Part shown: positions 40,341 through 47,122 of the stretch, piece by piece
Layout of the letters: every line of letters starts with the position of its first letter
Numbering within the stretch: position 1 is the stretch's first letter
Assembly: GCA_050179645.1 (NCBI GenBank)
Contig: JBFXEX010000038.1
Location: 1 to 47,122 of the forward strand
Length of the DNA stretch: 47,122 bases
Origin: VAZQ01 sp050179645
Lineage (GTDB): Bacteria; Pseudomonadota; Alphaproteobacteria; Rhizobiales; Xanthobacteraceae
Direction of reading: 5' to 3'
Notes under the pieces: model-generated
The model's database searches: none
Told to the model about the DNA's origin: nothing
The model's input: only the letters and a program-made list of their open reading frames with translations
Program-made: the position numbers and the translations under genes

Positions 40341-40724
40341 ATGAGACTGGTCGGCCTCGTTCTTGCAACGGTTCTGATGTTCTGCGGTACGGCCTTCGCC
40401 CGCGATTCCCGTTTTGAACGCATGTTACGGCGCCTCGATCCCGAGACCCGTCTCCAGCAGGTTTGCGGGGCCGAGGCCATGCGCCGGATCGACAAGGACA
40501 AGAACCGGTACCACCCCGACCGCGCCGATGTCGGCGCCGTGTCTGAGCCCGAGGCGAAGAACGATGTCATGCGGGGTTCAGGTGGAGCTTTTCGCAGCGG
40601 CGGCCATTGGTACCGCTTTTCGTTCACCTGCCGGACATCGCCTGACCGGCTGAAGGTGCTGGATTTCAAATATGCGATCGGCGCCCAGATCCCCGAGAAA
40701 GAATGGGACACCTACGGATTGTGA
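40341..40724 (+). CDS. DUF930-like exported protein (127 aa)
   Basis: Signal peptide MRLVGLVLATVLMFCGTAFA, then RRLDPETRLQQVCGAEAMRRIDKDKNRYHPDRAD, which resembles the core of DUF930 (LDPxTRLxQxCxxEAMxxI). After that come FRSGGHWYRFSFTCRTSPDR and a short tail. The cysteines in QVCGAEA and FTC probably pair in the periplasm. GGGGGG lies about five bases before the ATG. Function unknown. Confidence 0.75.
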   Translation: MRLVGLVLATVLMFCGTAFARDSRFERMLRRLDPETRLQQVCGAEAMRRIDKDKNRYHPDRADVGAVSEPEAKNDVMRGSGGAFRSGGHWYRFSFTCRTSPDRLKVLDFKYAIGAQIPEKEWDTYGL

Positions 40725-40793
40725 AATAAGGTTGCCCGCACCACGTCGACGCCCTCGAACTGACAGCGCGACAAGGCCCATGGAGCAAGACTG

Positions 40794-41543
40794 ATGGCAT
40801 TCTACCGAGGTATGACCTGCGAGAACGTGACTCTCACAGGCGACAAGGGAACCCCGATCACCGCCTATGTGGCCAAGCCCGCGGGGCCGGGCCCGTTTCC
40901 GGGCGTCGTGCTGATCCACCACTTGCCGGGCTGGAGCGAGTTCTACATCGAGACGACGCGGCGCTTCGCCCACCACGGCTATCTGGCGATCTGCGCCAAC
41001 CTCTATGAGCGCGCCGGCGACGGCAACCCGGACGACGTCGCCGCCAAGGTGCGCGCCGACGGCGGCATCCCCGACGCCCAGATGGTCGGCGACACCGAGG
41101 CGGCGGTGAAGTGGATGCGCGCGCAGCCCAATTGCAACGGCAAGGTCGGGCTGTTCGGCTCGTGCTCCGGCGGCCGGCACGCCTTCATCTATGCCTGCCA
41201 GAAGAAGGACGTCGACGCCTGCGCCGAGCTGTGGGGCGGCCGCGTGGTGATGGGCAAGGAGGAACTCAACGCCAAGACGCCGGTCGCGCCGATCGACATG
41301 ACCAAGGACCTCTCCTGCCCGCTGATCGGCATCTTCGGCAACGACGACCGCGCGCCGAGCCCCGAGCAGGTGAACCAGCACGAGGCCGAGCTGAAGAAGC
41401 ACGGCAAGAACTACGAGTTTCACCGCTACGACGGCGCCGGCCACGGCATCTGGTACTGGCACCGGCCGCTCTACCGGCCCGAAGCCGCGATGGACGGCTG
41501 GAGCAAGGTTCTCGCCTTCTTCGGCAAGCATCTGGGGAAGTAG
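40794..41543 (+). CDS. Dienelactone hydrolase family protein
   Basis: A 249-residue alpha/beta hydrolase. The nucleophile elbow GLFGSCSGGRH gives cysteine 124, as in dienelactone hydrolases. The acid is in IFGNDDRAPSPEQ (near residue 183) and the histidine is in DGAGHGIWYW (near 217). The N-terminus reads ITAYVAKPAGPGPFPGVVLIHHLPGWSEF. The usual role is ring opening of dienelactones after ortho-cleavage of chlorocatechols, but many members act on other lactones or esters. GGAG lies eight bases upstream. The next gene downstream (DUF6295-like) is separated from it by a palindromic repeat. Confidence 0.9.
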   Translation: MAFYRGMTCENVTLTGDKGTPITAYVAKPAGPGPFPGVVLIHHLPGWSEFYIETTRRFAHHGYLAICANLYERAGDGNPDDVAAKVRADGGIPDAQMVGDTEAAVKWMRAQPNCNGKVGLFGSCSGGRHAFIYACQKKDVDACAELWGGRVVMGKEELNAKTPVAPIDMTKDLSCPLIGIFGNDDRAPSPEQVNQHEAELKKHGKNYEFHRYDGAGHGIWYWHRPLYRPEAAMDGWSKVLAFFGKHLGK

Positions 41544-41583
41544 GAGAGCTGCACCAAAACTGTAGCCGAGCCGAAGGTCGCAA

Positions 41584-41734
41584 TGATTATGCCCTCTCCC
41601 CTTGCGGGAGAGGGCAGCCGCAGCGGTTCAACAAAAGAATTGAGTGAGGGGTGAATCTTGAAATTCCCCCTCACCCATCAGAGTGCGATGAAGTTTCGGC
41701 GTAGCCCTCTCCCGCAAGGGAGAGGACACAATCA
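41584..41734. repeat. Palindromic dispersed repeat, copy 2
   Basis: Hairpin GCCCTCTCCC / GGGAGAGGGC near 41591-41615 and a second, CCCTCTCCC / GGGAGAGG, near 41705-41725 flank a middle section with TTGAGTGAGGGGTGA. Outer arms (GATTATG / CACAATC) are imperfect. It has the same architecture as copy 1 at 38302-38456. Confidence 0.7.
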
Positions 41735-41774
41735 CGAAGACCGCGATCGCGAACATTAGACTTAGGAGCCAACC

Positions 41775-42080
41775 ATGTGCACATCCATCATCGAAATCGC
41801 CCCCGCCGAAGGTATGGCGAAGCGCGGCGACGAATGGTTCCCGCTGTCGCAGGCGGTGGTGGCCTATGACCACGCCCGCCACGCGCCGCTCGGCGACGTC
41901 ATCACGCTGGATTTCATCAACATGGCGCTCGAACCGGGCGCGCGCGCCGGCATCGAACTGACGCTGGAGTCCGCCAAGGAACTGCGCGCCGCCCTCGACC
42001 GCGCCATCGCGGCCGCCGAGTTCGAGGAAGCCGAAGTCCGCGGCAAGGGCGCCGTGCCCGGCCTCGTCCGCGCGGCGTGA
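41775..42080 (+). CDS. DUF6295-like protein (101 aa)
   Basis: The ATG at 41775 follows AGGAG. The product starts MCTSIIEIAPAEGMAKRGDE and contains VAYDHARHAPLGDVITLDFINMALEPGARAGIELTLESAKELRAALDRAIAAAE. This combination (MCTSI start, YDH..HAP, FxN) matches the DUF6295 family from memory. It is soluble and without known activity. Confidence 0.7.
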   Translation: MCTSIIEIAPAEGMAKRGDEWFPLSQAVVAYDHARHAPLGDVITLDFINMALEPGARAGIELTLESAKELRAALDRAIAAAEFEEAEVRGKGAVPGLVRAA

Positions 42081-42247
42081 CCCCTATGGCTCCGCGACGA
42101 AGCGATCCCGTCCGCATCGTCTTACTTTCGCTCAAGGCATGGACGGCCGGGACAAACCAACCACGACTTGCAGGCCGTGATGGAGCAAACAGAAATCTGA
42201 AATAAGGTAAGACTCGTCCTGCAATTCTCGTTTCATGCGGCCCGCGG

Positions 42248-42322
42248 CTAGTGGTCCGATTCCAACATTCGCATCCCATTTCGGCACGCACTTTTGCGAA
42301 TGTTGGAATCAAGGACCACTAG
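42248..42322. repeat. CTAG-bounded palindromic element 1 (75 bp)
   Basis: The left arm starts CTAGTGGTCCGATTCCAACA and the right arm ends GGAATCAAGGACCACTAG. The arms pair over about 26 bases with two unpaired bases (AA of the right arm). The loop is about 21 bases. No coding content. Confidence 0.85.
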
Positions 42323-42335
42323 CAAATCTATGATT

Positions 42336-42413
42336 CTAGTGGAGTTTGGATTTGACATTCGCTTTACAACCTTGCGGCCCGCTGGGTAGCGAATGTCAAA
42401 TCCACTCCACTAG
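42336..42413. repeat. CTAG-bounded palindromic element 2 (78 bp)
   Basis: The left arm begins CTAGTGGAGTTTGGATTTGA and the right arm ends CAAATCCACTCCACTAG. The arms pair over about 26 bases with two extra T in the left arm. It lies 13 bases from element 1 and has the same ends (CTAGTGG / CCACTAG), but a different inner sequence. Confidence 0.85.
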
Positions 42414-42432
42414 CGAGAATGGCTTTCGGCAC

Positions 42433-43677
42433 ATGCGCGAGCATCTCTTGATGGGCAGACGCGCAAACTCAACCTGGTCGTGGCGGATCGCCGATGCCGC
42501 CGCAATTGGCGGGATCATTTTCTTCGCGATCTACTACCTGACGGCGCTGCGCTTTGACGATCTGTTCACGTCGGTCGATCGCCAGGTCGACTTCAGGCAG
42601 TGGTACGGCTTCCCTCCGGTGCTCGCCCAGCATCTGCAATATCCCTCCGTCGCCTGGGGGAATTGGAGACTGCCTTTCCCGTATCTGCCCTCGGCAGCGG
42701 CCATGTTCATGCCGCTCTCCGCGCTGCCGCAGATGGTGGCGTTTGCTCTCTGGCTCGCTCTGCAGGCCGCGTCGTTAGCCGTGGTCTTGTGGACCGGATT
42801 GCATCTGACCGGCGCAAACAGGCTGCAAGGACGCTACCTCATCGCCCTGGGCGCCGTCCTGTTGACGGACAACCAGATCGGCTGGGACTTTCGCACCCAC
42901 AACAACAACATGTTCTATCTGGCCCTGGTCATGGCGGCGTTGATGACCCGCGTGACGTTGCTGAGCGCGCTGCTGCTGGGGATCAGCAGCAATCTCAAGA
43001 TTTATAGCGGCGTATTGTTCTTTGTTTTCCTGTGGCGCCGGGAATATCGCCTTGCACTCTCCATGATCGTCGCGGCCGTCCTGATCGCGACGATCCTCCC
43101 GATCGCTGTATTCGGATTTTCTGGATATGTGCAACTTCTCGAGGGCTGGGTCGGTCAGGCGCTGTTCTACGCGCCGCCTGCTGGAGAGGAAGCCGTCCTG
43201 CCTGCCGATCTGTGGCGCGAAGCCAGCGCATTGATCGTCGGCAACGAGCCCCATTCGGTCGAAGCGTCGATTCTGTTGCGCTCAAGTCAGGCGGTCTGGA
43301 TCGCGCTGGTTGCCGGCTATCTTGTCTTTGCGACAAGACCGAATGTCTCGGCGCCAGAGCCGCAAGCGCGGCTCGCCGATGTCTGTGTCGGCCTGCTCGC
43401 CCCGTTGCCGTTCAGCATCTGGTTCACGCCATATCACGCCGTCGTTCTCCTGCCCGCGCATATGCTGCTGTTGACCGTCGTCGCCAGCGAAGCATGGAAT
43501 GTCCGGATACGTTGTATGGCACTGGTGACGTTGGTCAGTTGCAAATCATGCAATATGCGATCCCCAGTGAACTCCGCGGAGCTATCTATCTCGTCTTATT
43601 TGGACTTGTCGTCGTCGCGCTTGGCGTCGTCCGATCTCGATTTGACGCAGTTCGCAGCGATGTGTCCCACGATTTGA
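42433..43677 (+). CDS. GT87/DUF2029-like membrane protein, probably frameshifted near its end
   Basis: An integral membrane protein with about ten hydrophobic helices. WYGFPPVLAQHLQYPSVAWG after the first helix and FRTHNNNMFYLALVMAAL are typical of DUF2029/GT87 polyprenol-phosphate mannosyltransferase-like proteins, which add sugars in the periplasm. In the annotated frame the last 45 residues are serine-rich and not membrane-like (SSYLDLSSSRLASSDLDL). In another frame the same DNA reads LQIMQYAIPSELRGAIYLVL and then FGLVVVALGVV, a good final helix, ending at 43685. A one-base deletion between about 43516 and 43540 explains this. The start (ATG 42433) lacks a clear ribosome site and lies just beyond palindrome 2. 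Confidence 0.7.
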   Translation: MREHLLMGRRANSTWSWRIADAAAIGGIIFFAIYYLTALRFDDLFTSVDRQVDFRQWYGFPPVLAQHLQYPSVAWGNWRLPFPYLPSAAAMFMPLSALPQMVAFALWLALQAASLAVVLWTGLHLTGANRLQGRYLIALGAVLLTDNQIGWDFRTHNNNMFYLALVMAALMTRVTLLSALLLGISSNLKIYSGVLFFVFLWRREYRLALSMIVAAVLIATILPIAVFGFSGYVQLLEGWVGQALFYAPPAGEEAVLPADLWREASALIVGNEPHSVEASILLRSSQAVWIALVAGYLVFATRPNVSAPEPQARLADVCVGLLAPLPFSIWFTPYHAVVLLPAHMLLLTVVASEAWNVRIRCMALVTLVSCKSCNMRSPVNSAELSISSYLDLSSSRLASSDLDLTQFAAMCPTI

Positions 43678-43729
43678 GATCGTAGCTCCGCCGCCCAGCC
43701 GTCCGGACGGCGATGTGCGCCCGCGATTT

Positions 43730-44710
43730 TCAAGTCGCGATGCGCAGCGATCGCGAGCGCCGCCACGACCCCGGCGGGATGCCGACCTGCTTCTTGAAGG
43801 CGCGGTTGAACGCCGCCTCCGACTCGTAGCCGACATCGCGCGCCGCCTGCGCAATGCTGATGCCGTTGCGCTCCAGCAATTGCGCCGCGCGCTGCAGCCG
43901 CCAATTGCCGAGATATTGCATCGGCGGCACGCCCATCAACTGGCTGAAGCGTTCCGCGAACGCCGAGCGGGACAATCCGACCTCGCGCGCCAGGCTGTCG
44001 ATCGTCCAGCGCTCGGAGGGCCGGCTGTGCATCAGGCTCAACGCCATCCCGACGTGGCGGTCACGCAACCCCGAAAGCCATCCGGTCGCTTCCGCCGGGA
44101 TGCCATCAATGTGCTGGCGGATCGCCTGCAGGAACATCAACTCGCTCAGCTTCGATAGAATCGTTTCGCCGCCGGCGCGAGGTCGTTCGCTCTCGCGCAG
44201 TGCGGCCCGGATCAGGTCATACGTCAGATTGATCCCCGCGTCGTTGCCGTGCACGACCAGCATCCGCGGTAGCGCCTCCAGAACCGGATTGAACGGGCGT
44301 GCATCGCATCCGAGATAGCCGCAGGCGAGATGAGTTGGAGCGCCGCTGCCGCCGAATTCGCTGAACACGAAGGGCAGCGGCCGCTCCCGCACGCCGCGGT
44401 AGAGGCTGAGATCTGGCGATGCGCGCTGTCCGCGTTCGGCGCTCATGACGTGGGCGTCGCCGCCGACGAAGATGATCGCATCGCCGGCCGTCATGCGGAC
44501 TGCGGAATCCGAGTTGTCGCACAACTGTGCCCAGCAATTGCCGTCCAGCACGATGTGAAATGCGATGACATGCTCGAAATTGGGCATCACGTCGGCGCAG
44601 ATGGTTGAGACCGGAGGGGTCTCCGCCGCCCATGGCGCGCGCGCCTGCACCTCGAAATAGACCGCGCCGGTCAGCCGGACGGCGCGAAGGACATCAGACA
44701 GGACATCCAA
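43730..44710 (-). CDS. AraC-family transcriptional regulator, cupin N-terminus
   Basis: A 326-residue regulator. The N-terminal cupin-like sensor (DVLSDVLRAVRLTGAVYFEV, then HIVLDGNCWAQL and GDAIIFVGGDAHVMSAE) is followed by two helix-turn-helix units: WTIDSLAREVGLSRSAFAERFSQLMG and ISIAQAARDVGYESEAAFNRAFKKQVG. The start is read as TTG at 44710 because GGAG sits seven bases upstream and the family begins MDxLSDVLRAVRL; a TTG at 44716 would place the site too close. It is divergent from the FAD oxidase at 44886 and is the likely regulator of it. Confidence 0.92.
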   Translation of the reverse strand: MDVLSDVLRAVRLTGAVYFEVQARAPWAAETPPVSTICADVMPNFEHVIAFHIVLDGNCWAQLCDNSDSAVRMTAGDAIIFVGGDAHVMSAERGQRASPDLSLYRGVRERPLPFVFSEFGGSGAPTHLACGYLGCDARPFNPVLEALPRMLVVHGNDAGINLTYDLIRAALRESERPRAGGETILSKLSELMFLQAIRQHIDGIPAEATGWLSGLRDRHVGMALSLMHSRPSERWTIDSLAREVGLSRSAFAERFSQLMGVPPMQYLGNWRLQRAAQLLERNGISIAQAARDVGYESEAAFNRAFKKQVGIPPGSWRRSRSLRIAT

Positions 44711-44885
44711 ATCCAAACTCCAGATCAGGCAAGACGATCAGTCAATTCTTCCGGCGGAACGGTCAAGACGCTGGACGGCCGGGCAAGATTCGATGCGCTG
44801 CGATCATAGAGCATCGCGGCGCTGCGATCTACGGTCCGGCGCATCAGCCCTGGGGCGGAGGGCCGCAAACTGGGAGCATTGACCG
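44711..44885. promoter_or_regulatory. Divergent promoter region of regulator and oxidase
   Basis: 175 bases between the AraC start and the FAD oxidase start. No consensus -35/-10 pair or clear direct repeat stands out, but an AraC-type operator is expected here. Confidence 0.4.
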
Positions 44886-46295
44886 ATGTTCGACGATCAA
44901 ACACTCGCGAATTTCGCGACCCTCTTTCGTGGCGATCTGGTGCGGCCGTCTGACGCGGCCTACGACGACCTGCGGAAGCTTTACAACGGCATGATCGACA
45001 AGCGCCCGCGCCTGATCGCGCGCTGCGCGGATGTTGCCGACGTCATCGCCGCCGTCAATTTCGGCCGCGACCATGGTCTCCTGACCGCGGTCAGGAGCGG
45101 CGGGCATAGCGGCCCGGGTCTGAGCTCGTGCGACGGCGGGATGGTGATCGATTTATCGCGCCTGAAGGGCGTGCGGGTCGATCCGGCTGCGCGGACCGTG
45201 CGGGTCGAGCCCGGCTGCAGCCAGGGCGACGTCGATCACGCCGCTCATGCTTTCGGCCTTGCGGTGCCGGCCGGCATCGTCGCCAACACCGGCGTGGCCG
45301 GCCTCACCCTGGGCGGCGGCCACGGCTACCTGAGCCGGCAGCATGGGCTGACGATCGACAACCTGATCGAGGCCGACGTCGTGCTGGCGGACGGCCGTCT
45401 GGTCACCGCCAGCGAGCGCCAGAACGCCGATCTGTTCTGGGCCTTGCGCGGCGGCGGCGGCAACTTCGGCATCGTCACCAGCTTCCTCTATCGCGCGCAT
45501 CCGGTCACGAACGTCTATGCCGGCCCGATCTTCTGGGACATCCGGCATGCCAAGGAAATCATGCGCTTCTATCGCGACTTCCTGCCGAAGGCGCCGGAGA
45601 AGCTGTGCCCGTTCCTCGGCCTGAAGACGGTGCCGTCCGCCGCGCCGTTTCCGGAGGAGATTTGGGGCACGCGCATCTGTGCGCTGATCTCCTGCTACGA
45701 CGGGCCGGCGGCCGAAGGCGAGGCGGCGATGCGGCCGGTGCGCGAGGCGCTGCCCAAGCCGCTGCTCGACGGCATGTGCGAAATGCCGTTCACGACGCTG
45801 CAGAGCCTGTTCGATCCGCTGCTGCCCAAGGGGCTGCAATGGTACTGGAAGGGCGACTTTGTGAAAGACCTGTCCGATGCTGCCATCGACACGCATGTCG
45901 AACATGCCGCGAAGTCGCCGAGCGCGCTCTCGCTCATGCATCTCTATCCGATCGACGGCGCGGTCCACCGTGTCGGCGTACAGGACACGGCGTGGAATTG
46001 CCGCGACGCGACCTGGTCCATGGTGATCTGCGGCATCGACCCCGATCCCGCAAAGGCCGACGCCCTCAAGGCGTGGGGGCGGCGTTACTGGGAAGCGGTG
46101 CATCCGCACAATCTTGGCGGCGGCTATGTGAACTTCATGATGGACGACGAAAACGACGGCCGCGTGGAAGCTACCTACGGTGCGAATTACCAACGGCTCG
46201 CCGAAGTGAAAAAGAAGTACGACCCGAACAACTTCTTCCGGGTCAATCAGAACATCCGGCCGGCTGCCGCGCCGAGAGTCCGTACCGCTGCCTGA
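44886..46295 (+). CDS. FAD-linked oxidoreductase, berberine-bridge-enzyme type
   Basis: A 469-residue flavoprotein. VRSGGHSGPGLSSCDGGMVIDLS at about 69-91 carries the histidine (74) that binds FAD covalently. TGVAGLTLGGGHGYLSRQHGLTIDNLIEADVVLADG follows; the second covalent site of bicovalent members (a cysteine near GGH) is absent, so attachment is probably single. The C-terminal BBE segment ANYQRLAEVKKKYDPNNFFRVNQNI is present. These enzymes oxidise sugars, alcohols or aromatic alkaloid-like compounds. No signal peptide. GGGAG lies nine bases before the ATG. The divergent AraC gene is its likely controller. Confidence 0.9.
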   Translation: MFDDQTLANFATLFRGDLVRPSDAAYDDLRKLYNGMIDKRPRLIARCADVADVIAAVNFGRDHGLLTAVRSGGHSGPGLSSCDGGMVIDLSRLKGVRVDPAARTVRVEPGCSQGDVDHAAHAFGLAVPAGIVANTGVAGLTLGGGHGYLSRQHGLTIDNLIEADVVLADGRLVTASERQNADLFWALRGGGGNFGIVTSFLYRAHPVTNVYAGPIFWDIRHAKEIMRFYRDFLPKAPEKLCPFLGLKTVPSAAPFPEEIWGTRICALISCYDGPAAEGEAAMRPVREALPKPLLDGMCEMPFTTLQSLFDPLLPKGLQWYWKGDFVKDLSDAAIDTHVEHAAKSPSALSLMHLYPIDGAVHRVGVQDTAWNCRDATWSMVICGIDPDPAKADALKAWGRRYWEAVHPHNLGGGYVNFMMDDENDGRVEATYGANYQRLAEVKKKYDPNNFFRVNQNIRPAAAPRVRTAA

Positions 46296-46369
46296 GTGGG
46301 CGGGGCGAATTCGCCGCCCGTCCATCGCAGGTTCACGACTGGTGAGATACGCGATTCATGTCCCGAACG

Positions 46370-46394
46370 CGGTGCGGCGGCCAACGCCGCACCG
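46370..46394. terminator. Strong hairpin downstream of the FAD oxidase
   Basis: CGGTGCGGCG, loop GCCAA, CGCCGCACCG: a perfect 10-bp stem 74 bases after the stop. It sits within outer TCCCG/CGGGA arms and has no U-tract. A separate 12-base palindrome GATGACGTCATC is at 46440-46451. Confidence 0.5.
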
Positions 46395-46581
46395 CTGATC
46401 CGGGACACCGGTTGACGACCACGCGCGCCAGGCGCCTCTGATGACGTCATCACCTTCGGTTTGCGACGCGACGCGCGTCACCCGATCCGGCGGAAACCTC
46501 GCGCGCTCGCAGAAATGACGGATTGACCCACGGCGATTGCGAACAACACCCGGGCCACGCCGCGCCAGGACAAATGAGTAA

Positions 46582-46629
46582 TTGACGGTTTTACCGATTT
46601 TGGCATACAATTTGTTTTACTAGCAAATT
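46582..46629 (+). promoter_or_regulatory. Sigma-70-type promoter and overlapping inverted repeat
   Basis: TTGACG at 46582-46587 and TACAAT at 46606-46611 are separated by 18 bases, the best housekeeping-type promoter in the window. AATTTG (46609-46614) and CAAATT (46624-46629) form an inverted repeat over the -10 and start, a plausible operator. The small gene at about 46652 follows. Confidence 0.55.
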
Positions 46630-46651
46630 CAGTCACCCATGGAGGGTTCCC

Positions 46652-46903
46652 ATCGCCATCGAGAACGAAAATCTGAGCCGTGGCGAGCGTTTGCAGATCA
46701 TGCTGTCGCCCAAGGAACTCGAAGCAGTGGACGATTTTCGCTTCAAGAACCGAATGCCCAGCCGAGCTGCGGCAGTGCGCGAACTGTTCAGGATCGGCCT
46801 CGCCAACGCGGAGGCGATGGGTCCCGTTGACGGAAAAAAATCGTCTGAATTTGGCGTGCTTGAAGACGAAGACAACCAAGATAACAGAGCCGATGGCCGA
46901 TAG
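46652..46903 (+). CDS. Small ribbon-helix-helix-like protein (about 83 aa), possible ATC start
   Basis: The product contains LQIMLSPKELEAVDDFRFKNRMPSRAAAVRELFRIGLA, which looks like a ribbon-helix-helix DNA-binding unit (strand, then two helices with a PSRAAAVRELFRIGL second helix). No ATG is available in frame before it. A GGAGGG ribosome site at 46641-46646 is five bases before ATC at 46652, giving (M)AIENENLSRGERLQ, a start resembling relatives that begin MA-ENLSRGERLQ. In-frame CTG (46673) and TTG (46691) are alternatives. The promoter and inverted repeat upstream fit an autoregulator. Confidence 0.6.
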   Translation: MAIENENLSRGERLQIMLSPKELEAVDDFRFKNRMPSRAAAVRELFRIGLANAEAMGPVDGKKSSEFGVLEDEDNQDNRADGR

Positions 46904-46998
46904 TGCATTCAATGAGTAAAGCGAGAGAAGATCATTGCAGATGACTTTTGCTCTTAGACTACGAGCGGCTGGCTAATTCTAGGCGATGCGTACACAGT

Positions 46999-47018
46999 TC
47001 TCCAACTCATGTTGGAGA
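46999..47018 (+). promoter_or_regulatory. Hairpin masking the ribosome site of the last gene
   Basis: TCTCCAAC, loop TCAT, GTTGGAGA: a perfect 8-bp stem. The 3' arm contains the GGAGA ribosome site (47014-47018), five bases before the ATG at 47024. Confidence 0.6.
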
Positions 47019-47023
47019 CCGTC

Positions 47024-47122
47024 ATGCCTGATATTATTCATTACATTAAGCAGCCCGTAGCGTTCGATCCCGAAACTCTCTCCGCGATGGGCAGCGCCTA
47101 TGAGAGCGCGCTGAGGGCTTTT
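47024..47122 (+). CDS. Unknown protein, N-terminal part (33 codons)
   Basis: The gene runs off the right edge. The start MPDIIHYIKQPVAFDPETLS then AMGSAYESALRAF is soluble and helical in its second half. The VAFDPETLS..M..AYESAL pattern resembles short hypothetical proteins of rhizobia, from memory. GGAGA, masked by a hairpin, lies five bases before the ATG. Confidence 0.6.
   Translation, partial: MPDIIHYIKQPVAFDPETLSAMGSAYESALRAF

Overview
The window looks like chromosome from an alphaproteobacterium of the Bradyrhizobium/Rhodopseudomonas (Nitrobacteraceae) group. The reasons are high G+C, a hopanoid locus (hpnN, dxs, hpnH), several promoters of the EcfG type used for the alphaproteobacterial general stress response, and dispersed palindromic repeats. 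No rRNA, tRNA, CRISPR array, prophage or intact insertion sequence was seen.

Layout. 1-4.7 kb: hpnN (partial) diverges from dxs-hpnH, followed by two small membrane proteins. 4.7-10.7 kb: an aromatic-compound block with an HpaH-type hydratase, a PhzS-like flavin monooxygenase, a GlcG/HbpS-like protein, an HpaB-type hydroxylase and a Bug-type solute-binding protein. 10.9-28.1 kb: a stress island with two small membrane proteins, a candidate GsrN-like small RNA, Ku, a stress-type SDR, a ROK protein, a DUF892 ferritin-like protein, a flavodoxin-fold reductase, otsB, otsA, a 2090-residue poly-HAMP hybrid kinase and an HWE kinase. Nine GGAAC-N16/17-NGTT promoter candidates lie just upstream of eight of these genes and the small RNA. 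28.1-33 kb: a DUF188 protein, a second flavin monooxygenase under a FixK/FNR-like palindrome, and small genes of unknown function associated with three perfect TGTGA-N6-TCACA palindromes. One palindrome sits at the activating distance from a candidate small RNA that displays a CTCCTCCC loop. 33.2-36.8 kb: a phnE remnant, then phnD-phnC-phnE-phnE. 36.9-42.1 kb: a DUF3500 protein with a histidine-rich tail, small uncharacterised proteins, a dienelactone hydrolase and two 150-bp palindromic repeats. 42.2-47.1 kb: twin CTAG-bounded palindromes, a probably frameshifted GT87-like membrane protein, a divergent AraC regulator / FAD oxidase pair, and two small genes at the right edge.

The strongest theme is stress regulation. 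Genes for osmoprotection (trehalose), end joining (Ku), oxidant and iron handling (DUF892, flavodoxin), two sensor kinases and a C-rich-loop RNA appear to share one sigma factor. HWE kinases are the class that feeds the PhyR/NepR/EcfG switch, so a feedback loop is possible; phyR, nepR and ecfG themselves are not in the window. All functions are read from sequence pattern alone; no database search was run.
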